A stretch of 64,000 nt of DNA, taken from positions 62,715 through 126,714 of the forward strand of contig WPDH01000064.1 of the NCBI GenBank assembly GCA_019137255.1, written 5' to 3'. Numbering within the stretch: position 1 is the stretch's first letter; each line of letters begins with the position of its first letter. This document shows, piece after piece, positions 23,808 to 35,691 of the stretch. The translations under genes and the position numbers were made by a program. Source of the stretch: Corinectria fuckeliana. Its lineage: Eukaryota > Ascomycota > Sordariomycetes > Hypocreales > Nectriaceae. The notes below the pieces were generated by a model, which saw only the letters and a list, made by a program, of their open reading frames with translations, had not been told where the DNA came from and searched no databases.

Positions 23808-24488
23808 ATGGCTAGCGCCGTGCGATCCCTGAAGGCCCTTGCCTTTGGCAAGCTCCCTCGCATCCTCCTCACTGCTTTGCTTGTCTTGTTCAGTTTGTTC
23901 AGTCTGGTCGTCTTCGTTCTCACCTCGGTCACCGCGCACAGAATCAAAGACTGCGATGATTCGTGGTATAATGAGTATCGGGGCGAATACGGCAATGACG
24001 ACTACTACGACGAGTGCGATCATGCTGCCTGGATCCCTTACTTGTTGCTTGCAGCTGCCGCTTTTCTCGCGTGGACTTCGACCATGGCAGCCCTTGTGTA
24101 CATCTTCCTGCTGCCCAGGGAAGCTGGTCCTCGCATTCCCCATTACATCTTTCTCGTCGTGTCATTCATCATCCTCATTTCGTTGCCTGCCTTCTTCGTC
24201 GGATGGAAAGATGACGGCTCCTGGCCACGCCAAGTCACACCCCAGACCACGAGCCTGACCAAGACTACACTTGTCTTCGGCCACCTCTATCTGTGAGCTA
24301 TCTCCGTCATCGCCCTCGAAGTTTGTCACGCTCATTCACTAATATTTGGTGATAGGTTTCTAGCCATTCTTGTTGCCCTGTACGCCCTCATTTTGGATTT
24401 CCCGCTGAGGGTTGGCCCACAGCCAGGCCCGAACCCACAAGGGACTCGCAATCCCAGCAACGCTACGCAGGCCAGCATGGCGGCATGA
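23808..24488 (+). CDS. small four-TM membrane protein, function unknown
   Basis: Two exons, 23808-24292 and 24356-24488, with a 63-nt intron; 205 aa. Four hydrophobic segments are visible at about residues 18-42, 74-102, 109-133 and 152-178. The first loop (about 47-72) is short, very acidic and Tyr/Asp-rich, with Cys49 and Cys70 that could form a disulfide outside the cytosol. The N-terminus is basic, favouring a cytosolic position, and the tail is short and Pro/Asn-rich. The layout resembles MARVEL or Sur7-type tetraspans, but no signature residues prove membership. The start at 23808 (MASAVRSLKAL) puts a basic segment before TM1; the open frame continues upstream without credible coding character. 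Confidence 0.7.
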
Positions 24489-25071
24489 TTGAAAACGACT
24501 ACGCGCTGGAGGGGAGAGAGATGGTGACTGATCATGGATCACGTTACAGGACTGGCAAGGAGGGAATGATCAGGCTTGGCTAGGCATTGTATTCTTAGTA
24601 CTGGGATGAACACATGGGTTTTGGGGGCGTCGAGGCGGTCAATGGTTTCCACGGTTTACATGGCACTCATTATCACTATAGATGGTTAATGGCAAGGAAA
24701 TGCTTAATCACGAAAGTGGGAGTCTCTCAGTCAGGCAGAGATTCTCCAAGTCCATTGTGTTACTGTCTTACAAGACTGAAAACCTCGGCTTAGTTCCGTT
24801 CCCCTTGCGTACCCGTCCCAGCCTTCCCCAAAACTCCTCTAAAAATGCAACCATTGGGTAGTAGTGGAATGCCAGCAATTGATGATGAGACATGCTCCAT
24901 CTCACACAGGACGAAACCAGAAATTCCAACAAAATAGAAAGCCGCTCACCCATCCCTTTTCGAACACTCTGTATATGACAATCCTAGCCAATCGCTCACC
25001 GGCCGTCTCAGCTAGTCACAATACCGTAGCAACGAGCCGTCGTCCCTGCGCCTAAATTCCAAACTACAGAT
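24489..25071. other. convergent 3' region
   Basis: Between the four-TM gene and the unknown gene at 25072. Nothing recognisable. Confidence 0.5.
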
Positions 25072-26829
25072 TCATCGCAGGTCAACCGAGGGAAAGTACC
25101 GGGGCCCTGCAAATCCTCGAGCTATGATAGACTGGATGTCGATGTTGCTCGTGGGGTCGTGGTGGGAGCTCCACATCTTGAGGAGGATGAAGCGGCCCGA
25201 CACCGGGGGGTCGAAGCGGATGGTGCACTTGCTCTTCTTCTTCTCGATGTAGAACCGGGCGTATGGGGTGAGGAGCTCGCCGCCGCCGACGGCGCGGACG
25301 GCGTCCTGGGTGGCCGAGGCGGAAGCCTCCCAGGCCTCGGCGAGGGAGAGGGTAGAACGTTCGCGGTCGCGGTCGCGGTCCCGGATGCGGTCGCGGTCCC
25401 GATCGCGGAGGCGACGTAGGTTGGCGGCGCTGCCCACGTCGGTGCTGGGCATGCTACTGCCGTAGAGGCGCCAGTTCGAGGGGTGGTGAGGGCTGTCGAA
25501 GTATTCAGAGCCGAAAGGGTTGCCGGTTCCGTTTTCGTTGCCGGAGTCGGAGTCGGGCGTCTCGAAAGGCAGAGAGCCGATGTGGTTCGGGGCGCGGCGC
25601 AGGAAGCGCGGGCCGTCCGGGTCATCCTCGTCTTCGCTGCACTCGATCGTCACACGGCAGTCGGGCAGGCTGCTGGCGAACTCGCGGGGCATCTGGGGCG
25701 TCCGGGGCTCATAGTCTTCACCGCAACCGATGCGGTAGGTGATGGGCTCGCGAGCGCGCGTCGTCGTCGTCGTGCCGTCGCGGTGATGGACAGTGAGAAT
25801 TCCGGCGCGGGGGTGGTGGGGGTTGCCGTCGCCGGCATGGGAGTCGTCTTGGGTCCTCGGGGCGTATTGGATCTGATACTGGGCTGTCCGGCTGAGGACG
25901 TCGTCCTGGTTCATGGTCACAAAGACCATTCCTTCTCTCACGCTACTCCCCAACAGTCAGTCGAGGTTCGATGGATGCATGAACACCCTCTCAGAAGAAA
26001 AGCGGGACGAAACTCACGGGTGTGAATAGTTCATGGACGCTGGCGCCTTGATGACCAGCTCTTGGAGAGTGAAGACGGTGGCTCCCTGGTGTCGCAGGAC
26101 GATGTTGCATCGGTTGCCCTTTGTGCAGTAGACGGAGTTGTCGTTCTTGAGGATGTTCTCGGCGGCGTAGGAGGACTCGTTGGAGAACATGCCTCCGTCG
26201 CAGCTGACGATGTCCATCTGGAGCTGGCCGGGCTCGACTTGACCGTATTTGCCGTAGCGGAAGCCCTTGAAGCTAGGCACGAGGCGATCCGAATCCAGCT
26301 TCCGGCGCTTGTGTCGTCGATTGGAATCGGGGAGATCTTGGGGGCGGAGTGGCGGGGAGAAGCTGGGGACGTGGATTGGGTACTCGGGGGTGAGTTGGTT
26401 TTGTAGGTCGACGAGGAGGCGGATGTGCGAGTTGGCCTCCTCGAGAGAGCGGTCGAGGTCGTCGAAGTTGGCGGCGGTGGCTCGGTTCAGGCTGCTGAGG
26501 TTGTTTTCGGCGGCGGAGAAGGCGGTCCGCATGCGGTCGGCGCGGCGAGACATCGTGGGCCACCCCTCATCCGAGGGACGGAAGAAGTCGACGTCCAAGG
26601 CCGGGTCTCTGTTTTCGAGGTTGCGGATGCGCTCTGCGCGGCGGGAAGCGGCAGACCAGTGCTGGGACTGAGGGATGCTACCGGGGAGGGTTGGCGAAGT
26701 GTTGTCTCGCTCCCGCTGGGCGGCGAGGGCTCGCAGCGAGGGCAGCCTGGGGACGGGGAGGGGCGGGAAGTCTTCGAGATGTTCGCGGGAGTGGCGGCGG
26801 CGGGAGTTGGACCCCGACCTAGAAGACAT
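25072..26829 (-). CDS. unknown fungal protein with a possible split beta-sandwich domain
   Basis: Two exons, 26829-26018 and 25942-25072, with a 75-nt intron; 560 aa. Residues 1-180 are Arg/Ser/Pro-rich with helices (about 95-150) and a basic RRHKRRK at 171-177. The best-defined part starts at FKGFRYGKYG (187-196) and runs through DIVSCDGG, NSVYCTKGNRCNIVLRH and TLQELVIKAP to EGMVFVTM (about 282). A second well-folded stretch is C-terminal (about 500-560: ARFYIEKKKSKCTIRFDPP, SGRFILLKMW, NIDIQSIIARGFAGPRYFP). The two parts read like halves of one galactose-binding or discoidin-like sandwich split by a 220-residue acidic, low-complexity insert with an Arg-Asp repeat (447-466). That is inference. 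I do not recognise the gene. Confidence 0.7.
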
Positions 26830-28847
26830 GGTTGGTGGTGAGCTGCACTAGCAGTGAGCTGAGTGAGGCCTAGAGATGGCCGAACGCAAAACGGTCGGTG
26901 GGTAAGTCGTCGATGGGTTGGTGAGTCGGCGGGGGAGGAGAGTCGGTGGGCAGGTCGGTATCGAATATGTCGTGCGTGCTGTCGGCGATGGTCGCAGTGC
27001 GTATTCGTAGATAACGGTTCCAGAAGTGGAGATGGTGGTGTCTTTCACCCATCAGCACGCCAACCCAGACTACCCAGACTACTGCAGGTAACTATGGCCA
27101 AGATTTTTACCATACGGATGACTGCCTACTTAGCAGAGGGCTCGAGATCCAGTCACAGGCAGGAGTCGGGATCGTGTCGGCGGGAATCGAGGCAGCGTTG
27201 AAGGGGCGGGGAGACGAAAAGACTCGGCTGTGGGGGGTTTGTGAGCTACGGTGCGATCCCTTGGTCGTCACAAAGCAAAAGCCGGCTGAATGTGGGTTTT
27301 TGTGTCCTGGAGGGAACAGGGAAAGAGAAACAAGAACAGGCAAGAAGATCACGGGCACGGTCGCCGAGGCGGGGAGAGCGTCATGTCGACGGTGGTGTCT
27401 TGAGGGGCGGCGGAGAGGGCGGAGAGGGCGGCAAGTGGGTGTTGGGCAGGGCTCACCATCCAGAGAGATATTCACTCGGGTTGAAGCGACTGCCGACGCC
27501 AACGACGGGGTGCAACCCCAAAGCCAGGGCAAATGAGGCGCGGAGAGAAACGGCGGTTATATCTGTTGTGATTTGGGGAGTATTTGTGTGTGCGCGTAGT
27601 ATCTTGTCGGCAGTGGCAGTGGCGGTGGTGGTGGTGGTGGTGGTGAAAATGGCTCGGGCCGGCAGAATGCGGGACGGGAGGGATCACGACAATGGCAGAG
27701 AAGGTGTGGAGAGTTTGAAAGGTGGTGAGATGGATGGATGAATGGGTGAATGGACCGTGGTAATAGATGAGCACCTACGTATATGTAAGTAGGTACCTGC
27801 GAATATTGATCATGGAAATGTCCGCCCGGGCCGTGACCTTTGTGACGTGTGATGTACTTAATCTACGAACTGAAAAAGCAACCGTCGTTTTCAAGACATG
27901 AGTGTTGCTGGTACTGCTACGATGGGGCTCCGTATAGAATCACAGTCCATATATCAATATACTAAATAAGTAGTGCTTAGATAGTAAAGAATCCAGCATG
28001 TGGTCTTGGCACCGACTGTGTTTGAGCATATACATACGAACATCACCACCAGGCTCTACTGCATATGTTACTGTAGTAGTCCAACGACTCACCTCCCTCC
28101 TTGCCCACCTAATAAGTCACCTACCGGTATCAATCAATCACATCCCCAATAAGAGCAACCCGCACTGTGCGAGTCCGTGAAGAAGAGGCCTGCCGATGCA
28201 ACGCAGCCCATGGCAGCACTGCCTTTACGATTCGTTTCGGGACCCCTTCCACTTCGCAGACGGCTGCCTAAGTTACTTGAATAATTCCGCTCACCTTCTT
28301 TTTTTCTTCTTAATTTAGCATTCCTCTTTTTCATTTATACCACCGACGGGCGAAGAAGGGGAGGGGGGGATCGCATCGCACCGCATCCTGTTCTTCATCG
28401 CGGGGTGAGTTTTGTTCACGCGGGCGACTGACCACTCAGCGACCGTCGGCCAATGGGCAGCAGCCGTCGAGTACGTACCCTCTGCACCGTTCCGCCGAGG
28501 GATTCAAGCCCGCCAGAACAAGCAAACAAAAAGTCGCCAACAGCAGCCCTCCATACGCCCTTATCAAACAAGCGGGCTCGGCTCACGGTCCATGAGGCTT
28601 TGGACGTGACCCGCCGTCTTTCTCCCAGCCGGCTGGGCCATTCTTCTTCCTCTGCGCAATCAATCCGGCGCGTCCTCGTCTCGCTGCCTCAATAACAACC
28701 GCTCACCCGCTTAGCCTTGTCCTCAGCCTCGCGCCGGCCATCAACCACCTGAGCGTCTTCTCACCACTACTGCTTCTTCTCACTCATCCTCGTCGCCTCT
28801 CTCATCTCGTCTCATCCCGTCTCATCTCGTGGCCGCGACCGCTCACG
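26830..28847. other. divergent intergenic region (unknown gene / AOS1)
   Basis: It contains purine-rich and GGTGGT stretches (27390-27440, 27618-27645), a TAGGTAC word near 27780-27797 and a C/T-rich leader before AOS1 (28620-28847). No domain-bearing frame was found. Confidence 0.5.
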
Positions 28848-30579
28848 ATGGACTCGTCGACCCAGGACCACGGCCAACCACAGCCTCAACAGCCACCTCG
28901 AGCTGAAGCTCAGCAGCCTCAAGCTCAGCTTCATGATGGCGCTGCCGCTGGCATGCCTCTCATGGATCCCAGCATCAACCCCAACGCCAACGGCTTCCCT
29001 CACTTCTCCGAGCAGCTCGTCAACCAGATCCACCCCGACGCTATGGCGGGCATACTGCCACTCATGCAGGATCCCTCCATGGCCACCGCTGCCTTGTCCA
29101 TGGCTGACCCGTCAGCCTCCATGGGCCTCATGATGGGCAACGGCCATGCCGCACCCGCAGCCCAGCCCAAGGGCATCAGTGCCGGTGAGCAGTTCCCTCT
29201 CCGTTCCTCGTAGCTCTTCAGCTCAACCCCCCCTGCCAGACGAAATCGCCCTATACGATCGTCAGATCCGCCTCTGGGGCATGGCCGCACAGGCCAAGAT
29301 CCAGAGCGCCAACATCCTCCTCATCACCATCAAGGCACTCGCCAACGAGATCGCAAAGAACCTCGTCCTCGCCGGCGTCGGCTCCATCACCCTCCTCGAC
29401 GGCTCCCCCGTCACCGAGGCCGACCTGGGCGCCCAGTTCTTCCTCCCCGAGCAGGAGGGTCTTCTAGGCCAGAATCGCGCCCAGGCGGCCAGCGCCGCCA
29501 TTCAGAAGCTCAACCCGCGCGTCCGCGTCCATGTCGACGCCGAGGGCGTCAAGTCCAAGGGCCCCAGCTACTTCGCTGCCTTCGACATCGTCATCGCCAC
29601 GGACCTCGACCCGGACGCCTTCAACCTCATCAACACGGCCACCCGCCTCCACGGCAAAGCCTTCTACGCCGCCGGCTCCCACGGCCTCTACGGCTTCATC
29701 TTCAGCGACCTGATCGAGCACGACTACGTCATCCAGCGCGACGTCGGCAACGTCCCCACCGCCCCCGGCCAGGAGACGCGCACCCGCTCCGTCGTCGACG
29801 TCAAGACGCGCAAGGAAGGCCCCAAGACGGTCGAGTCTGTCACCAAGCGCGAGCTCTACTCGACCTGGTACCTCGCCAGCGACGTCGCCGCCCTGCCCGA
29901 CGATTACATCAAGTCGCGCCGCCGCCTCAAGAGCGTCACCCCGGCCCTCTCGTGCCTGCGCGCCCTCTGGGAGTTTAAGCAGCTCCAGGGCCGCGCCCCC
30001 GGCAACCGCGACGACCTTAAGATGTTCACGCAGATGGCCACCCAGAAGCACAAGGCCCTCAGCCTCCCCAGCGAGACACTGCGCCCCGAGTTCCTGCGCA
30101 GCTTCCTCCAGAACCTCGGCAGCGAGATCGCCCCCGTCACCGCCATCCTCGGCGGCCAGCTCGCCCAGGACGTCATCAACGTCCTCGGCCAGACCCAGCA
30201 GCCCATCCAGAACATGGTCGTCTTCGACGGCAACTCCATGGAGGCCCTGATGTACCCGCTCCACCCGGAGGGCTCCCTCGGCGCCGGCATGTTCTCCCTC
30301 AGCGGCCCTGCCGACGCCGCCGTGGGTGTGCCCAACGGCGCCGCCCCCGCGATGCTGGCCCCGTCCATGGATGCCCTGCTCGGCATGGCCGCCGACCCGA
30401 CTGCCCTGGGCGCGATTCCGCACCATCCTATGATGATGGCCGGTGGCCTACCCATGCCCGATGGCTCCCTGGCCTCTCTCGCCGACCCGTCACAGCTGAA
30501 CCCCTCGCAAATCTCGGCCCATGTCCCTCAACAGGCCGCACCTGTCACGAGCCAGCCGCCGGCAACTGGTGGGCAATGA
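28848..30579 (+). CDS. AOS1: SUMO-activating enzyme subunit 1 (Aos1)
   Basis: Two exons, 28848-29184 and 29240-30579, with a 55-nt intron; 558 aa. The ThiF/E1 fold starts at ALYDRQIRLWG (about 116-126), followed by a nucleotide-binding region (NLVLAGVGSITLLDGSPV, ADLGAQFFLPEQ), NRAQAASAAIQKLNPRV, and the C-terminal SILGGQLAQDVI-type segment (here AILGGQLAQDVINVL). There is no catalytic Cys domain, as expected: Aos1 pairs with Uba2, which carries the Cys, to adenylate and activate SUMO in the nucleus. The protein is longer than animal SAE1 (about 346 aa) because of a 112-residue N-terminal and a roughly 100-residue C-terminal Met/Ala/Pro/Asp-rich extension. Third codon positions are overwhelmingly C. 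Confidence 0.9.
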
Positions 30580-31571
30580 ACGCCAAGAAGTAGAGCGCGG
30601 GTGTACTACGAAGGATGCGTGCTTAGAAATTGCGGCACGTTGCCATTTTGAACCGAACAAGGGAAAGGTCGATATCAGAGAACTGATGGACGAGGCAGGG
30701 GCTTGGGATATGCGATGCATCGTGCCGGATAAGTTGGCTAAGCCCGATGCTGGCAATGACTAGTAGATGATGATACCTTGTAAGATAGTGGTCAAACCCG
30801 AGCAAGTAAGGCTTCTCCCATTTCCAATGTCGCATAACCACATGCCGTGATCGGTGGTACAGCCCAAGTCATCACAATCACCAACCGAAAACATCATCAC
30901 GCAAGAGACACAGTTGTAAGTGCTTCGTATGGATTCCTCTCCCCACTATCAACGAGCCCTAGTTCACCCTCTCTGTCGATTCCCACCTCCAATCCCCTTT
31001 GCATGCCCCTTTTTCAGCGGACACAGCCCAGGAACCCCCATTTTCCATGCCGTCCATCTGCGTTCCCCGTCCCCTTCCAGATCGAGAAAAAAAGAGGCAC
31101 CAAAAATAGTGCTATTCCATACAACAGCCAAGGTGGGTTGAGAAAAGCAACATGGTCAGACCATATGATAGATGTCCACCCCCCGCCCCCCATGTGTAAG
31201 TCGCAAAATGCTGTGCAGTAAACCAATACAAAATAGGTAGGCAATTATGCAGGAGAGAAAGACGGAAAGCGCGGCGAATTGTACTCAGGAAACGATAACG
31301 GGAAAAGGCGTGTATGGGGGCAAGAAACAAAAACAAATCCGGAAGAGGGAACCGGTCGCAAAAATATGCTCGCCTGAAACGCCGTCGATGCGATGAGAAG
31401 AGGACGTCTGCCGCCATTCCTAGTCGTGGTGGAAGCCGCCGAGAACAAGGGTATCGTGGCAGCGAATAGATACTGCCTGAAAGGATAACGATTCCAGCCG
31501 GTTGTCAACAAAACAAAGCATCCGCCCCCTTTTTTTCTTTTTTCTTCCTTTTTTTTTGGTGGTGGTGAGTC
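30580..31571. other. convergent 3' region
   Basis: Between AOS1 and the large unknown gene. A-rich and C/T-rich tracts only. Confidence 0.5.
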
Positions 31572-34500
31572 TCATAGCTCTTCCTCATCTGTGCTTGCAA
31601 CCTCGATTGGTGCGCTCGAGTCGTGTCCGGTCCTGTCTTGGCTGTCTTCTTCGTTTTCAACCACAATCGGGGCATGCTCATTGTTGGCAGGTCTGCCTCC
31701 AGCTCCTTGCTGGGTCTCCTGCGCCGTCGGCAACAATTTCCGGACTGCCGGTGTCTTCGTCGCTGCTCGTGAAGGCTTTCGACCTTTGGTTGACAGCCGC
31801 GGTCGCACATCCGTGATGACAACTTCAGGTTCGGCCGGTTCGGCCTGTTTTCTGGGCCTCAAGCGTCGCTTCATAGGAGTTGCTCTCTGCTCCTGTTCTA
31901 TCGCAGCTGCCTTGCGCTTCACCCCCTTCGTCTCAGTAGTTTGTGTTTTGGGACCAACCGCATCCTCGTCCTGCGATTGATTTGTCGTGGCAGTCTCCAA
32001 CGTCTTCTTCTTCGCACGTCCCTTTGAAGTAGCCTTTGCAGTAGTGCGAGCTGGCGGAATGTCTTCTCCAGCAACAAAAGGCTTCGCAAATCTAATCTTG
32101 TTGAAGATTGGCTGCGCCTGAAATTCCGGGCCAGAGGCTTCCAGAGAACCACCCTTACTCTATCGGGAGTCTTCTCGGTCTTGCCCAGGTTCACCTCTGT
32201 CCTGCCTTTCCGCCTTGCCTTTCTTACGGGGTTGGTTCACGTTCCAGCCCCTGATCTGGGTTGGCCCTGAGCTAGGCAAGGCCGCGGCAGATCCAGTTTC
32301 CTTGTGGTCGTATGGGATCGTCTTTAGTTCTGGCTTGTTTGGCCAGGCGCGGTGGGCGGGAACTGGGGCAGGCTGTAGCTTTCTGTATTTGTTCCCCGCA
32401 TCAGAAGATCCAGAAGGAGTAGATCGGTGACGATGGATCGAGTTGGGGAGACCTAGTGGGGTTTCCTGTGGGCTCTGGGCCATGGGAACTATCGACGAAG
32501 GGTTTCCGTATGTGGGTGAGAGAACCTGGTGAGCATAACCCAGGTTGGGGGACGTCATATATCCCTGGCCACCAGTCTGCGGGTTCGGGAGGATCCTGTC
32601 CGTTATGATGGGTTGCAACGATGGCGGCCCGTGTTGCTCAGGGGCTCCGTAGCCTCGGTGGTAAGATCGAGAAGGCGCCGGGGGGTAGTAAGAACCCCCA
32701 AGACTGTTATGGACGCCTGGTCGCATATTAGGGTCGACCATTACTTCTTCCACGGACTGGTTTCGCCCTCTAGGTGGTCGAAGCGGTGGCAGGGGTTCGG
32801 CACTTGCGTTATGCGAGAAGGGGATGCGCGAAGGCGGAAGTGGCTGCGACTGATAATGAGGAGAAGGCCCCGGGGCCGACGCGGGTGGAGGCGGCGGACC
32901 AGGAGGCAGCTGCTGAGACCAGTATGATCGAGAGAAACCAGCAGCTTCGCCGGCGTACCCGCTCGTGCGGCGAGAGTTATATCCAGGGTCAATAGGGCGG
33001 CCCACGGCCATATGAGCATGATCTGGGATAGGGTAGCCATGCTGCATGTATTGACCTTGTTCCTGACTGGGGTGTCCGGGTTGTGGGGGAGGAGGGGGGT
33101 ATTCGGACGGTCGCACCGGCTGATGCGGTGCCACAGCGTGGTCGTGGACAGGCGGGTACGGCATCATGTCCGCAGGATGGGGATGCATTGGGCCAGAGGG
33201 TTGCATCGGCGGCTGTGCACGAGGCTGCGTGTGTGTGTGCGTGTGCGTGTACGCTTGGGGAGCCTCGGTAAGGTTGAACCGAGGGTCCAAAAGGACCTGG
33301 TTCGGGGCAGCCAGAGGAAGTTCATCACCTCGAACGATTGTGCTTCGAAGATCCGATTCAGGAGCGCTCGAGTGTGTAATCGGCATCGAGTCTGTCACTT
33401 TCAAGGCGTCCGGGTGATCGGTGGTGATGACGGCACTGCTCAGCTGTGCGAGAAGGTTGAGGCCAATGTTAGAGTCCGGTTCGGGAGGGGGGGCGGCAGC
33501 TGGCTTGGAGTCCGTGAAGACATCGCGGATCGCATCATAACGAGCCGGCTTCGGAGCAGGCCGTGCAGCCGCCCTGGCGCGCTCCTCCGCTTCGATGAAA
33601 GCGCTTGCATACGTAAGGACGGAGAGGTCAGTGAATCCGCCTTCAGGTTGCGGTGGCACCTCCTCTTCAACCGGCGCCTCCTCTGATTCGGATTCAGGTT
33701 CAGATTCGGATTCGGATTCGGATTCCCTGGCGACAGGTCTCGACTCCATCTCCATGACAGCGGTACCTAGAGATTGAGTGCAGAGCTCCTCGTCAGGGCG
33801 GACGTAGTCGGAAATGGAAACGTCCTCGAGGTCGATATCATCAATCTTGCAGAAGCGCCTCATTGAGGCCCCGATCTTTGCCCGCCAAGGGTTATCATCG
33901 GAGCGACGGTAGTTTGTGACCTTGAGGTAGGACCGCGAAGCATGGTGGACCCGGCCGGAAGGGTTTGCAATGTAAACCACTGGCTTGCCAGGCATAACGC
34001 ATGGCGAAGGCTCCTCGTGAGCATGGGGGCGATTGGGCAGGGGGACACCGTATTTGGGATGCACGCCGTAGCGCTTGATCTTGTCCAAGTCAAAGTCCTC
34101 CGGGGTGGTGGATGAGAAGTCGTAGCCGTTGCACCAGTGGTCAAAATGCATGCCGTTGCTGTTGGGAGTGTCAAGATACTTGCCACGCTTAGTGCGGTTA
34201 TGGCCTTTGGTAGAGTCGTTGACGGAATCCCGGAAGCCAATCTCCCAGTCCTCGAACCAGAAGAGATGGGGGGCAAGAAGACGGCTATTGCCTCCCTTCT
34301 CCCGGAATGTCGATCGTTGATTGTATATCCGGAAGCCATACTCATCTGGGTCCGAGATGTTCTTTGGTAGCGGAGGGCTCTTCTCACGGGAGGGGAGTTT
34401 GCCCTGGGCCTTGGTAACAGCCGCCGCGGGTGCGAGGCCGTTGAGGAAAATGGGGGGTTCGGGAGATGCGGGAACTGAATCCTCATCGCCCAGAGTTCCC

Positions 34501-35605
34501 TCTGGAGTTTCCTCGACTTCGAGAGCGGACGCAAGAAGACCCTTGGCCGGGGCAGGGCCCATAGAAGCAGCGTCAAGCAGTCTGGTGCTCTTCTTGGGCG
34601 TGGGCTGACCTTCGGGCTGCTCTTGGGCTCTCCTTTTGGTGCCGCCGCGGCCTCTGCCTCGACCCCCTCCTCGAGTTGGCGCGGACGTTACGGTGGTAGT
34701 TGCAGCGGCCACGGCAGCCTCAGCATCGCGGGCCTTCTGCCACATCTCGGTGCCTTCGACGCGCGACGGGTAAGGGACAAGATGCCCATTTTTGAGGCAT
34801 TCATAAATGCCAAAATCTTTGTCAAAATGCTCGTCTGAGATGACTTTGTACTCGTATTGGTCATCGCGGACCTTTGATTGATGGCGTGCGTCAGCGCTGG
34901 TTCAGAAACCAGAGCGAGGGGGGATAAATACTTACATCAACGGGAAGACCCTTTGCTTGCAGGGCGGCGAGAATGCGGGCGCGGTTCTCTTGGCTCTGCC
35001 AGAATTGCTCTTCAATGTCATTCAGGCCGTTCTGTGTGGGGAGTGATGATTAGATGCCAAGAGCCTCATGGAAATTTCCGCGACGGGGGGGTCAGACGTC
35101 AGGTGCAAAAGGGCAAATAACATACCAGGAATTCTTTCTCAGCCACATAATCGTCAGTGCGGTGCATGTCCTCGGCGAGCTTGAGGTCCAAATGGAGACG
35201 GCGCTCATGTTCGGCCAGCTTGAGTTGGAGTTTGTTCTGAAGTTGACGGATGACGGGGAAGTGCTCATCAGCGTGTTTGTATGTGTCCGGATTCTGGATG
35301 GCCTCTTCGATGCTGCGCTCGGCGAGCTCCTGCAACGCCGGCTTGAGCGCATGAGCGACAGCCTGGTAGGTGGCCTTGAGGTGACGCTGGCGCTCATAAG
35401 CAGCCTGGACGCGCGAGTCGGAGAAGTTCTTTGCCCGGCCTCTTCGCGATCCGCCACGGCCGGGCTTGGTAGCAGCCGCCTTAGCCACGGCAGCATTAGC
35501 ACCTCCACGGCCACCTCCACGGCCTCGCCCACCGCGACCTCGCCCCCCACGGCCGCGACCGCGGGTGGTAGGTTCTTTCGCGAGCAACTCGTTCTCAGCA
35601 GGCAT
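31572..35605 (-). CDS. large RG-rich, probably nuclear protein of unknown function
   Basis: Minus-strand exons 35605-35126, 35031-34936 and 34871 to about 32228, plus a last exon from about 32137 to 31572; about 1,260 aa. The N-terminus is an RGG/GRG-rich basic tract (15-55). A helical segment follows (about 60-190: YERQRHLKATYQAV, DIEEQFWQSQENRARI), then VISDEHFDKDFGIYE. A well-conserved-looking block lies near 310-460 (DPDEYGFRIYNQRSTF, LFWFEDWEIGFRDS, GKYLDTPNSNGMHFDHWCNG). Then come an acidic Ser/Glu repeat, a long Pro/Gln/Tyr-rich region and a basic-acidic tail with KRRLRPRK. I do not recognise the family; chromatin or RNA association is inferred from the RGG and basic motifs. The last junction is uncertain: an in-frame TAG at 32160-32162 must be spliced out, and two donors (32227, 32194) fit phase with the acceptor before 32137. 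Confidence 0.7.
33228..33250. repeat. GT/GC dinucleotide repeat inside coding sequence
   Basis: A GTGTGTGTGCGTGTGCGTGT tract within the large unknown gene. On the coding strand it encodes alternating Thr-His residues in a disordered region, so length change would need multiples of three to stay in frame. Confidence 0.85.
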
Positions 35606-35666
35606 GGCTGGTGAGGCGGAGGTAGGTCATGTAGGTATTGGTAAGAGGGAGGTGAAGCGGCAAGCC

Positions 35667-35691
35667 GGGGGGGGGGGGGGGGGGGGGGGGG
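35667..35691. repeat. G25 homopolymer
   Basis: Twenty-five consecutive G on the + strand, 62 nt upstream of the start codon at 35605. On the transcript of that gene it would be a C25 run in the leader or promoter. Confidence 0.9.

Noticed and set aside
29464..30426. 320-codon open frame antisense to AOS1
   Set aside because: A by-product of the C-ending codon bias of AOS1; its translation is a Val/Glu/Gly/Ala-rich sequence without a domain.
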